Assembly: GCF_030936135.1 (NCBI RefSeq)
Contig: NC_082610.1
Span: forward strand, 17,184,428 to 17,248,427
Source: Gavia stellata
Taxonomy: Eukaryota > Chordata > Aves > Gaviiformes > Gaviidae
Direction: 5' to 3'
DNA length: 64,000 bases
Shown: one piece after another, positions 11,101 to 23,319 of the stretch
Numbering within the stretch: the first letter of the stretch is position 1
Layout: each line of letters starts with the position of its first letter
Program-made: the position numbers and the translations under genes
Notes under the pieces: model-generated
What the model was told of the DNA's origin: nothing
The model's database searches: none
The model's input: the letters and a program-made list of their open reading frames with translations, nothing else

Positions 11101-12239
11101 GCTGGAGCTGGCGTAGACATCCTTGTGTTGGTGGTGTGCTGCGGGGGTAGTGCTTTCCTGAGCCTCCCCAGCTGGGAACCCCCAGCTCTCCAGGCAGGGG
11201 TGCTTTCGATGCCCCTTGTATTTCCAGTTGTCAGTGCTTGCAGCAAGGAGGGTTTGTAGCCGAGCAGTACTGTTTTGTTTCAGCTTGCAGTTTTTTGCTT
11301 GGATCTTTCGATTCAGTGACAAAAAAAGCCGGTGTCAGCATAGGTTAGCTTCAAAGTGATGAGAAGAGTCCTCTTTCTGAATTCCACGGCTTTCAGATTT
11401 GTTGTCTTTTGTCAAGAGCTGTATTGTCAGGTTTGCTGCCCACGAGATCGAGAGTCGGATCCTGCCTTGGCTTACGCTGGCATCAGCAAAGAGGAATTTC
11501 ACTGCCACCATTGGTACTATTTCAGTATAAAAGCAATATGAGGGAAAGGTGACTCAGGTCTTTGGTATCAGGTGTTTCCAACTCATTACCATTGAAATGT
11601 ATTAGATGCTCTTAAAAAGGAAGCTTGCAATCACTGCAAAGCACATTTAAGTCACTTGGGGAACTTCCTTTTTCATTGAAATGAATTCAGAGGCAAAATG
11701 GACACTCCGTCATAACTGCTTTCTTGCTGGGATTCTCCAGGGCTTTAGCTTATGCCTGATAACTCACACAAAGAGCTTCTGTCTGGCTTATGCCCGGCAC
11801 GCACACAGCTGCATCTGGTAGTGGGACTGTTGTACACGTACCAGAGTAGTCACTGGCAAAAATATTGGGATAGTATTATTTGAACAGGTAGGAGGAGATC
11901 AGCAAAGACAAATGCACAGTTAAATTCGTATGACGTGGGTGTGCTCATTCACCTGCGTGCCTAAAGCTCCCTCCGGCTGAATCAAAGGAAAGCGACAGTG
12001 CAAAGGGTTTATTCTGTCTCCATGTTTTCACTGGATAAGTCACGGATAAACTGGGAGAGAAGGAAGGACTGAGGTAGGCGCGGAAAGGTTTTCAGCTTGA
12101 GAACTGAGGCTGAGAGTGGGTTTCATTGTGCATGCTGCATCAGCCTGTGCGCGGTTTGAGTCCTTTGGACTCATTTAACACAGCATAAATTCCACCCTAA
12201 ATGCTCTTTGTGGGTTGTCTAGTTTCCTTCCTCCCACAG

Positions 12240-12259
12240 AGATTTTTAATTAAAAATCT
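12240..12259. repeat. Perfect 20-bp AT-rich palindrome
   Basis: AGATTTTTAATTAAAAATCT is its own reverse complement, centred on TTAATTAA. The core resembles a paired homeodomain site. Confidence 0.8.
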
Positions 12260-15200
12260 AGGACAAAAATAACTGCAGTGCCATCTTTTAACTATTGTTG
12301 AAGGAAGAGCTTGATGCTCTCATCTCTGAGAAACAGTGAAGTTTATGCAAAAATACCCAGTATATTAATTTCCTGTAGAATTTCAGGGAGAGCAGCTGTA
12401 TCAGAGGAAGTATAGGTGGATGCTAAATTTAAACCACTGTACAGCAGATCTTGGTATACTACAGCAACCAAAAGTCGGAAAAGCTAAACAGGGGCATATA
12501 CGGATCTTTTCAAAAATAGATGCACTTCCTTAAAATTTATTTGGTCTTGTTTATTCAGCCCTCCTTGGGAAGGCCCCTGAGGTTTACAGAGCCTGTCTGA
12601 ATCTGACAGGAGAAACAATAAAGTAGAGGAGTGGAAAATTCACAATGATTGAGCACCATGGGGTGTGGTCATTTCCCCATCGCTTGGCTGTTCTTCAGAA
12701 GCAGATGAGCCAGGTCGGCTATAATTTAGTGGGCTTGGGGTCTGAGCCATTGGGTGGAAGTATAGTTTGTGCTTATACAGGATGTCAAGAAAGAAGTATA
12801 CTTCTAATCTAAAATACTTGGCAATTAGGATTGCCCATTTCATTCTTTGTGAGCGTGTGTTTGGGATGGTGGATGCTCATGACATAAATAATCTGGAACT
12901 GATTCTGGAAAAGCTCTGTGAAATTGAACAGCACTTGTTTTCTGTCTTTTAAGATGGTTTGTAAGCATCCTTTTCTGCCCTTGCCTTTGCCTTACAGCCA
13001 TGTTGAAGTTCCCTTTTGAGCCCGAGTCTGAAAATGGCTCAACGGGACTTGAGATAGAAGTCTGATTCTGTTTTGCTTTGTTAGAAGGGGGCAATATTTC
13101 ACAAACAAGGGAATAATGTCAGGAGGACACTATCAAGCATGAAAGCAGGTCTTAAAATTAGCTTGGTATTTCCTAGTAATTGTGTGGTGGGAGTGTAGCC
13201 CCAAGGCACAATCTTTTCTAGATTTAATTATATAAAGGCAGAGGTGGATATCATAGAAAGCCATCAGTAAGGCTTGCAGTAGTCTGGGTTTTTTTTAAAT
13301 GTCATTAAAGCTTGAAGTAGGATCCTTCCATTAAAAGGGAATATGATCTCATTATGTGATTTAGATAGCAGTATGAAGCTGTAATGATGCTCTTTAATAT
13401 GTTCTTTTTAAAGAAAAATAGCAAGACAAGAATTGACCTTGAAGATGTGGCCTGGTTGCAAATGATGTAACTGCACGCCTGTCCAAAGCAATGTGCTCTT
13501 GTCATGGCTTTAAATCTCTGAGAGCGTTAGCTCAAGCAACTAAGTGAATGTCTCATTTATGTTTGCCTGTACCTGATACCATATTTTGCTCACTACCCTG
13601 GGCCTATCCCAAATCCCGTCAGCCCCAGCATGGGGCCATAGTCATCAGAGCCCTCCTGCAGGCGGTGGGGATGGCGGGTGCCATGCGGGGCCAGGCTCCC
13701 TTTCCCAAGGCCTGTCACGGTGGCTCCATCAGGGTGACCCTTATCGCGGTCTGGGGTCTCTAAGGTACCACTAGAAACACTGGGTTACTTAAAAGCTGTG
13801 CTCTTAAGTAGTCAGCTACAGTTTAAAAGGATTGTATGGGAGGTCATTGGAGGGAATTACTAACAATTAGCACGCATAAAAACTTCAGGGCAGGGGGGGC
13901 TATGGGATATCCATTCCCCAAGTAGTGTTGTGTACTGAGTTATGGATAATTGCTGGAAAGCTCAATGTGTCAAAGGTGGACGTGGTTTACCATTATGCAA
14001 CTCATTAATACTGTTCATGGGACTCAGACTTGCTCCCTGAAATGCTCAGGTTTGGACACATTGTGTTCACAGTGTGCCTCAAACAAAAAATGTCACTGGT
14101 GGATGAGCTATCAATATTAGTAACAGCAATAAAAAGGAAGAAGAGCACTTCAAATCTGCTTTTCAGGTGGACATTTTTTGAGTCATATGTCCAATGTTTT
14201 CACCTTTGGGCCTAATACTGTTTATATTGAAATTCATAACCGAGTGCTTATTTCCTTAACTAGCACAAAGCTTTTAACACTGTTTTTTAGTGCCTGACCT
14301 CATACTGTGTCTCTGTGCCTGAGCTTCGCGCCTGTGGAAGTCAAAGGGAGCGTTGCCTTTTGGCTCGGGCGTGCGCTGCCAAACCGCTGCGGGCTGGCTG
14401 GAAGCTGTGCCCACACTTCCAGCGCAAGCAGCAGGGATTCAAGGGCCGTCTGTATTGCAAGTGAGGTGTGATGGTGGCTTATATCTGCTTACCTGAACAC
14501 TTGAACAAGCTTGCTCAGTAGCAGACATCATCATGGATTTCAGAATGATCTGGCCATGTGGTGCTTGCCTGATTTCTCAGATAAAATTTCTAGCCTGCCT
14601 TGCGTGCCTTACTACTGTAGCCCATGCCGTTAGCCCTACTCCAGCTAGCTAACTCAAAGGTAATTTATGTATGTGTGCCCAAGTTGTGCTTATACCTTAA
14701 TTTTGATGTAAATCTATCTCCAACAGCCTCTTGAGTTCACTGCCAAGAAGCAGCTGTGATAGCCACGTGAATCCTTGTGTCTTCTATATGAAACTTGAAT
14801 TTAAAGAAGTATATAAATATTTCTAGATAAACAGAAATTTAGAGGCATAAATCTGGTTCCTGAGTTTGTTTCAAAGTGGCTCCTTACTGGAATTTCTTGG
14901 CTAGTATGTTACGAAAACTGCATCAGGAGATCAATTGTGATCTGTGATGGCACGTTTCTTCCTATACGTTGCACGTGTTCTTGGTTGTACATTATGTTTT
15001 GGTGGGGAGTCTTTGCTAATCTGCATTTTGACTTTGTTTTCCTGCTTAAAGAATGCTGACTAGAGATATCAGTAACAAGTAGTGGTAAAATCTAAATAAA
15101 AATTCAGTAAGATGGATAAACATTCAGGTGCTTGATGTATGCTTAACAGCTGCGATTTATCTTTCGGTCATCTTCAGTTGAATGTATTAGAACATGGGAT

Positions 15201-18200
15201 TAAAGGGCTGAAGAGGATTCAAAGAAAGCACCTTACCTTCCTGCTTAGATTGGTGCTTCAAGAAAATACCTTTGCATGAGCTTTGTTCAGTAGAGATGCC
15301 TTCAGAAACTGGGGCCTAAAGGAGATTATGCGACATATGATTTACTGAAAATAAAGTGAGGGACTAAGACAAAGGTTTGCAGGAAAGCTGCTTGCTCCTG
15401 TCTTTCACTGAATGTTGGGGACTTTCTCATCCTTCTGGTAGTGTGGGTAAAACCTTCAATTCTGCATGCATCTGCCATTACTGGGCAAATAATGAATGTT
15501 GCTGTACTAGTTGTAATTACAGCAAGTGAGGTATGATCTATGCAGGCAGTAAGGGGAAAGACCAGTGAAATTGCTAAGTCAGGAGAAGCCCCTCAGTGCT
15601 AGTGGGAAATTTAATATGTGTTGTTAAATTAATAGCCTTCTGCATAACAATCAATTTACAGTTTAAAGGGCTGAGGAGGTGGATGTAAAATCATTAAGCA
15701 TTCATTTCAGTGACCCACTCAATTTTCTTAGTTGGAAGAAATCTCTAGCATAATGTCTACAGAGTAAATTGCAAGTGTTTTAAGATGAAAAAACACATGA
15801 GGATTGTGTATTTAATACTTATTACAATGCCAATGTCTAAGCCATAAGGTTGCAGTGATCCCTTTCCCAAACACAACATGGCTTTAGTGATGGGCTAGTG
15901 TTTGCTCACAGGACATGTTTATCCAAACCAGAGGTGACTCTGAAGGCGAGGTTTTCCTACACGTCAAATAAAAACATTTTGCCCTTTGTGACCCTACCTT
16001 CAAATTTCTTAGTCATGAGTTAAATAGGGATCCCCAAAATGAATGATCTGGGATGGTTTTTTCTCAGTGTAGGCATTTAGTGCCTGGTTTTGCCTGTAGT
16101 TGTTCTGTTTGTGGTCTTTGTACATAACGCTCACCGTAGAGAGAGATTAGTTGTGAGAAGATTATGTGTGTAAGTGCTGCTGGTGTGCCTAAAGCTGTAA
16201 ATATTCTCGTGTATACAAAGGAAACATTAATCAAGACATCTTACAGAGAATTAAGGGAGGAAATAGTTTTGTCTCCTGATTACTACGTAATCTTCACTGC
16301 CCAGTGCAGGAAAAGGCAGGCAGAGAAGCAGAAGGTGATAGAAAGAGGTTGTTCTTCCATTCTCGGAGAGAGCAAGAGCAGATTGCTGGGGAGTGGCTGT
16401 GGTAGGCATCTTCCACAAAAACAGCACGAGAGAGGCAGCTTGAAGGACTCTGTAGGTCATGTGAGCTTCAGGTTAGGTTGTAGGGATGATCTAGCCACAC
16501 TCCTGAGCTTGCTGAATAAGCTGAGAGAAATCCTTCCTGTTGTATATAATCTTAATTAGGCCGTCTGTAGCTTTAGCTTTCTGTAACTTGGTTCCTTTGT
16601 TGCAAATGGGTGTCTTCAGCAACGCGCATTATTTTATTTTCTAGCCTGGACTGCTTGTCAAGCTGAGCGATATGGCATGCAGCAGAGGGTATGGCAGTCC
16701 TTAAAATCGGAGCGCTCCTGCTATACCAGCATTTCAGTGTATTCACCTGGAGCACCTGAAGGATTGAAGGAGTGGGACTCCATCAAGCTGCTGGGGCTGG
16801 TTTGGGAACCAGCAGAGCAGGACATGGTCTAGGAGGAACATACCGGGGGACCACCACTGGTGAGGAAAGCTCCTCTTGCCAGCACCGCAGAGAAACAGCT
16901 GACCCCAATAATTCTGGGGAATAAGTGACACTTACTGTGAAGCTTTGTTCCTTCAGGTTCCAGCTAACAGCATGACAGCCCAAAACATTCAGTGTCAGAT
17001 GTAATATGTGTGTTTTGCCATATCCCTAACCAAAAAACATGGATTAGGTAGAGAAAAAACTGCCTGAGCAGGCATTTTTCACTGTATCAGGTTTTATTTA
17101 ACTGTTAGTAGGGGGTTGGTTGTCCAATTACCTATCTTATAAGTAGGTCTTTTAGGAATATCTTCCAGAAACAGATTTCACAGACTTTCTGAATTGATTG
17201 TTGTTCTTCAGCTGTTGTAAATCACCAGTGCACCACTGAACTAATAATTTACCCTTGCTGATGCTCTGTGCTGCTGTTTTACCTTGTGAATACTTAGGAC
17301 TGGAATTGCTAGAGATATATCTGCTAACAATTTGCCTTCTCTTTTCATTCATGAAATTTTTACCTCTTCAGGGTTAATTGAATCAGGAAATGTCAGTACC
17401 TTAAGATTTAATTTTCCTTATTGATGCAGATTCTGGAGTGAATGACTGCTGTGAATACAAAATACAGTTTAATTTGATTTCTGGGAAATATTTAGTGACC
17501 AGAAAAAGAAAAGGTTGTTTGAAACAAGCCTTGAATAAATTAAGAGCCCCCCTCTAACTAGCACAGCCTTCTTGACCATGTGAAACCCCTAATTAACTAT
17601 TTATAGAGATGTGCATATTTCCAATCTATTTTAAAATGCTGGAAATGAGAGTAAGCAAACCAGCCTACCCACCAGTTTGCAGAGGGTAGGGGCAGTATAA
17701 TGTCTGCACAGTGTTTAGCTGTGTGGCAATTATATATCAGGAACTTAGAAAATTTGAAGATGGAGCCAGGAAAATTCCATCCCCAAAAGCCTTGGGCCCG
17801 ATGCTGAAAGCTGCCACTCTCATCCCAGCAAGCACAAAAGGCACAAAATGCAGAGCAGGCGTGTGAAAGGCATCTCTGCACCAGCAGTGATCATTTGTAA
17901 ATGTATTAGTCGCTGCCTTCACCCAAAATGGGGCCGGTGCCAGAAGAGGAGAGCACTGGCAGTTCCCATTTGCTTCAATGGCAGCCACAAGGCTTGCTGA
18001 TAAAATAACTTTTATTCTTGCCCCATTGCTCTTTCGTTGGCTGTTCTGAAGCCGCCTGGGAGTGAAAGTCCCATTAGGCAATTGCACCCTGTTAAGCTCT
18101 CCATGTTCATTACCCTGTGTTTCATGGGTGTTTGACGCAGACTTTTCATCTGCTGTATTTTTCGTTTTTAAAAGATAAAGTGGTCTCAAAGACAGGGTTA

Positions 18201-18387
18201 GCAAGAAGTTTATTTCTTGCTGCTGAATTATTTATTCCTATTTAAGCTTCAGCGAATAGCCCACATTTAATAGCCCATTACTGCTGAGAGAGCTGTCAAC
18301 GCAAAAGGGGCTATCCTGAAAAATACTGTCTTTAGTGGCTCTGTCAATACTCTCTGTATTACCTTTCCTTCATTTTTATGATCAAGA

Positions 18388-18430
18388 GCACAGAATAGAA
18401 GGCCAGAAATGACCTGAGCTGCAGACTTCA
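18388..18430 (-). mobile_element. Possible decayed CR1-like fragment
   Basis: AGCACAGAATAGAAGGCCAG then AAATGACCTGAG is reminiscent of the CR1 3' end in reverse orientation (AGAATAGCAGGGCTGGAAGGGACCT). It is too short and diverged to be certain. Confidence 0.25.
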
Positions 18431-21400
18431 GGGTGCTTTAGTCTATCAAGACTAACAACCAGATAAATTCATGCAAGAGCTAGAGTGAAGATTTTTTGCA
18501 ATGAGGTTAGCTTCCTAAGAGAGCTTATGGATTCTGCATCAGTTCACGTCTTCAAATCAAGACATGATGTCTTTCTTAGACAATTCTCCATCTCATCTGC
18601 CAGATTTGGAGGGAACGCAGGAGCAGTGGGTGAAATTTGTTTCCTTGCATTACATAAGTGATTTGGTAACATAATGGCAATTTTTGGCCTTCTGCAATTC
18701 TGGCCCAATTTTGATTTGTTACCTTTTCTCTATTCCCCGAGCCCCCGCAAAACTAGTTTCTGTGAAGCATCTGCCATATCCTGAAGCAACCTCCAACATA
18801 CTGATTTAGAAGTAGATTTGGGTTTCAGAACAACAATGCTATGCAAGATTTGAGGCTAAAAAGCACTCATGTCTAGAAATGTATCTTCTATGGTTGCTTA
18901 TTTCTTATCAGATACTTCATCACCTGTAAAATTTTGTATCTTTTCTAAATAATCATGCATCAATGGTATAAAAGTAGATTTAGTTCAAGGCTATATTGTT
19001 GGAACCCTTCACACCCTCCTGTCTCAGACAGGTGATTCTGGGCAGAGGCTGGATTATTTACGTGTCTAAAGAACTCTGTTGTGAAAAACGCTGAACACAC
19101 CTCCCACCTTGCTGTTACATCCCTTTGGAAAATTGCCCCTGGCATCTACTGTTCAGCATCCCCTACAATTCTCACTAGCTTTATGTAATTTGAAGCCAGC
19201 TTGGGCAGGCAGACCGTTATGGACAGATATAAGAAGTAGCTCTCTGAGTAAGTGAGCTAATGAAGCCTCATTTTTTTATGGATTTGTGGCTGATGTTTGG
19301 TAATAGCTGGATTCATGGTATTGCCCTTCTTTCAGAGAACAACAATACAGTTTCCCTCCTTTCTTTAGCCATCGATTTTCACATAACTTTTAAGAAGCCA
19401 ATATTTTCAAGTTTTCCAACACCTGTTGGATGTCCTTGACTTTTGCCGATGGTACAAAAGGCATTGGGAGGGAGGGAGGATAAAACAGGATAGATACAGA
19501 TGCAGACACACACAGAGATATCTTTTGGAAACCAAGCCAAATGTTTCAGGTGTATTATAGAATCTTAATAGTGTGAACTACATTTTCTCCCACCAAGGAA
19601 AAAAGTGTCTGATGTATTAAAAAAACCCAAAATACAAAAAAAGTCCTTTTCTATGATTTTGTGTGGCACTTTGCACTACATAACGAGGTAAAATCTTGTA
19701 GGCTGAGTCTGTGTGTCTCAGCCTTTCTCTGAAAAAATATCATGGTACTCTAAGATGGTGCTATCTCAGGGAATGAACTGCAGGCCAACAATTCTTCTCT
19801 TTTACCCAAAATAAAGGAAAAGTAAGTTGAACTGTGCTCCCACCATATAGCACACTGAAGGAGAGGCTCTGCTGTCAGCTTCTAGTTGGAGTGAAGCCCC
19901 TGAAAATGTGGATGGCGTAAGAGCCTGTCTGGATGAGAGTAAAATGTAGGAAGGATCTGTGCCCATGAGCTGGAGCAATGCAATGTTAGACGATCTTTGA
20001 AAAACAGGCTGGGATGTTGGTGACATGGCGTGTTGCTTGGTTGTGTATGTGTGGCTGACAGACAGATACATCACTGCTGCTGCTTCTTGGGGAGCTTCGG
20101 TCACTGGAGGCCTTCTGCCAAAAAGGACCATGTTAAGAGGAACTTACTGAAATTGATCTTTGTGGTCAAAAAGAGATGAGCTGCTGCCACAAGTTTGTAT
20201 TGAGATATGTAAGAGAACAGCCAGAGCAAAATACGGACTTGAGAAAAGTCTTTTCCTTTGTTATTGCCCAGTGACTGTTCCCAGTTGAACAAGGCATCCA
20301 GATTTCTTGCTGTCAAGCCTGTGGCTTAAATAAGTGTGGGAACAAGAGAGCATCAGCACAGTAATTCTGTCAATTATCCCTTGATTGAATAGTATGACAT
20401 AATAGGTGAGGGAAACATTAGCGCATTGGTCGCTCTGCATAGTAAATATAGCGGCAGTTGAAAGAAATTGTGTTCTGGTATGTTCGACTGGGTATACAGC
20501 CTGCTCTTGCTCCAGTGTCTGGAGGGGTTTTGCCACCGACATCAGTGTGAGCTGGCTGGCAGCTCTCCACTGATGTGGCTTGCGGTATTGCTGAGACAAA
20601 ATGATGCTGAATGCATCTGTCAAGAAGAGTCTCCACCACGAGAGCAGGGCAAAAGAGCTGGATGGACGGACGTTTTAGGTTTGTAACTTGTTCCCCAGCT
20701 TGTTCTCCACTGGATGGACCTGGGACTTCTGAATGCCTTCCTGCACGATCAGCTCGGCCTTGCCAGGTCACTGCTTTTTGGGGAGGATATCCCACAGATC
20801 TGCTTTTGCTCCAAGCTGCTTACAAGCAGTTCCAGAGGCGGAGACTTGAGACAGCCTTTCTGGGAACAAGGGCAGAAAATAGCTCAGTGTTAGCATTCCA
20901 AACCCAGCTATTTAGACCTGGATTATTTTTAAATATTTTGCTTTCAGACACGTAACTAGCTACATTTTCGTCCTCTGTCTTTCTTCTTTTAAAGTTAGCT
21001 TTAATTTTGCATCTTTTCCCTACCCAGCTGTATGCAATCAAGAGTATCTATGCAAAAAAAGGGTTATTTACATTGCCAAATGTTAGGTAGCTAAGTTACC
21101 TGCTGCTTTGGAGATGCCATTGGCCGCAATGGGAACCTGGGGACTTTTTGAGCCCAGGTGTATGTTTGCAGGGGGGTTTTGCCGGGCAGTTGAATCACCA
21201 GGAGTCAGGGCAGCAGTGAGTGCAGCCACCTCATTTCACTTGGCTGTCATCACACGTCACTGGCCTGAAACACGCACGAATTGCTGTGCGAAGGGTGGGT
21301 CCGTGGCAGCCCCATCCAGCGCACGGTGTCCTGGCATTCAAGTAGGAAGGGGGGGGACGTGAAAAAGCATAGGGCTTTTAGGGAACGTTGTGTGCAGACC

Positions 21401-22266
21401 TTAATTCATCCTCTGCGGATGATGTGGGCCAAGCAGGGGACACACATCCCCTTCAAATTGCAGCTGCGTGGCCTTGGGGGGGTCCCATTTTTGGGCTAGC
21501 CCTGGCTGCTAGCCATTAGCCCCTTTTTGGATGTTGCAGACCTTCATGTCTGATGGCTCACCCATCCCAGCACGGTGAGCTGGATTCAGAAAGAGCTGCT
21601 GCTCTGAGTGGTTTTGGTAAGCCAAGGCCATTGTTGGGCTCCAGACTGGTTTAGATCAAATTAAGCTCTTGGGCACTGAGGCTGTCTCTTGCGGGAAAGA
21701 AGGAGCAGATTCTCTCTCGCCTTGTAAATCACAGCTAGTTTATAAAGTTGATGCAGCCTGCTGTGTAATAAATTAAAAAAAATTGCAAATCCTGAAACAT
21801 TGGGACTGGCTTTTACAGGGATTAGCAGAGCAGGTGGACGGACAGTGCTCAGGTAAAACACAGGAGGGGAGTTTTTCACACTGGGACACGTTTGTGGCAT
21901 AGCCCCCGTGCAGTGTCTCGGTTGTGAAGGCTGAGGACCAAGAGGCCCCTGAGGCTTCCCCATTAAATTGGGGTGTTTAGGCCAGTGCAAGCACTGGGGT
22001 GGTACTGGGAGCAGGAAGGGCAGGGCAGGATGTTCTAGCCCTTAATCAGCCAATTTTTCACCTAGTGCCTCACAGGTCACCTTACGTGCATGCTGGTACT
22101 GCCCTCCCGAACTGCACTGCGACTCTGGGCAACTTTTTCCCTTTTGCTCTCCTAGCAGCCTAAAAGAGATGGGAAAACTTGGAGGCTCTTTTCAGGAAAC
22201 ATGTACCATCCTAAAGGGTTTTTCTTACCACAGTAACTGTCCCCCGGAGAAGCAGCAGACCTCGTG

Positions 22267-22289
22267 GTTAACCCAAAGGCTGGGTTAAC
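22267..22289. repeat. Perfect 9-bp inverted repeat (GTTAACCCA / TGGGTTAAC)
   Basis: The arms at 22267-22275 and 22281-22289 flank AAGGC. It lies about 0.9 kb upstream of coding exon 1. The GTTAAC outer parts resemble HNF1 half-sites, but the spacing is wrong for a standard HNF1 site. Confidence 0.7.
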
Positions 22290-23162
22290 GCTTCTTACTG
22301 CTAGCAAGAGCCCTGCTTCTGGCTGCACATGGGGAGAGAATAAAGCTTGTAACTCAGGAAGGAGACAGTCGTAATATCTGTTTGTAATGGGTAAGAAAGA
22401 ACTGCTTGTTGGATCGGTATAAAAGAGACCTTTAATTCCAGCCAGGGTAGTCTAATGCATTAGCCAAGTGGTGGTAAAGAGCACAGTACCACCAGGCTCT
22501 TGTATGGGGCTGCAGGGCAGCTTTTGGGGAGACAAATGCTGTTCTTTACCCTTTAGCAAGGTTTATCTTATTGATCAAACTGCAAGGCTGATCTAAATGC
22601 CATTTCAAAGAAAACCAAAATTATTTATATGTGCTGTAATTGGAAATAAGGGCGGGAGTGACAATGGCGTTACCTCCGCTTGTGGCCCTCTGCAGCCAAT
22701 GCAGCATGGTCTTCCTCCATGCAGCTCAGATTAAATGTTGATTTTTGCAGAGATGGTGTTAACTCTGCTGACACCAACAGAGTTACATTTATGAAACAGA
22801 CTCCAAAACCTTAAAAAAATAAAAAGTGAGTTTTAGGCGCTGTGCACTGGATAGACCCAGTAAGTAGCTATTTTCCTAGATAAATCCTTGTAGTTAGGAG
22901 GGTGTTCTACTGCCTGGAGTCACCAAGAAGCAGTGTCCTGCTTCCCTGGAGTCTGCAAATACTGAGAGTCAGCAAATCAGTAATTGTAGCTTCAAACTAA
23001 TATCACTTTCTTTCTTTTTCTGCATAGCTTTCTGGCACTCTATAAAAAGATCTGGCACACTACATAGGATTAGGCGGCTTTGAAGCAGCGGAGTCGTCTG
23101 GGTGTGAAACTTTGATTTCCTGTGTCTTGAAATGAACTGTTATTTCTATCTTTCCTTTTCAG

Positions 23163-23319
23163 AAAACCCCCACAGCTCATGCCATGAAGGAGGAGAACTT
23201 TCTTCGTCGCAGGTTCTCCCTCTGTCCAGCCTCGTCCACCCCTCAGAAGGTTGATCCTCGCAAGCTAACGCGCAATCTGTTCTTCGGGGCCGACAATGAC
23301 ATCTACCCACTCAGCCCAG
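23163..23319 (+). CDS. OSBPL5: OSBPL5 coding exon 1 (5'UTR end, start codon, residues 1-45)
   Basis: The acceptor is a pyrimidine tract ending TTTCCTTTTCAG at 23162. The exon begins with 21 nt that remain open in frame, then ATG at 23184. I chose this start because the protein then begins MKEENFLRRRFSLCP, as human ORP5 does (MKEEAFLRRRFSLCP). G at -3 and A at +4 give a usable initiation context. Residues 1-45 end at YPLSP, and the next Gly codon is split (phase 1) at the donor CCAG|GTTGGT. RRRFS (residues 8-12) fits the basophilic-kinase pattern R-R-x-S. The segment through SSTPQKVDPRKLTRN is nearly identical to human. A two-codon upstream ORF (ATG CCA TGA, 23179-23187) overlaps the start codon. 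As the exon opens with an acceptor, a non-coding exon must precede it. Confidence 0.95.
23179..23187 (+). promoter_or_regulatory. Two-codon upstream ORF overlapping the OSBPL5 start
   Basis: The leader reads CTC ATG CCA TGA AGG. An out-of-frame ATG at 23179 is followed by one Pro codon and a TGA whose last bases share the ATGA of the true start at 23184. The upstream ATG has a poor context (C at -3), so most ribosomes would probably scan past it. Those that use it terminate directly on the main start codon. An effect on translation is inferred from the layout only. Confidence 0.5.

Larger units (their letters stand above)
6869..23162. other. Non-coding upstream region or OSBPL5 leader intron
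   Basis: The right end is the acceptor of coding exon 1, so at least the distal part is intron. Apart from the repeats, palindromes and motif clusters listed separately, the sequence is unique-looking and AT-leaning. The longest open frame (16164-16559, + strand) shows no family resemblance and no splice context. No promoter, RNA gene or second protein gene could be supported. Confidence 0.7.

Noticed and set aside
16164..16559. 131-codon + strand open frame
   Set aside because: No family resemblance, overlapping open frame on the other strand, no splice or promoter context; consistent with chance.
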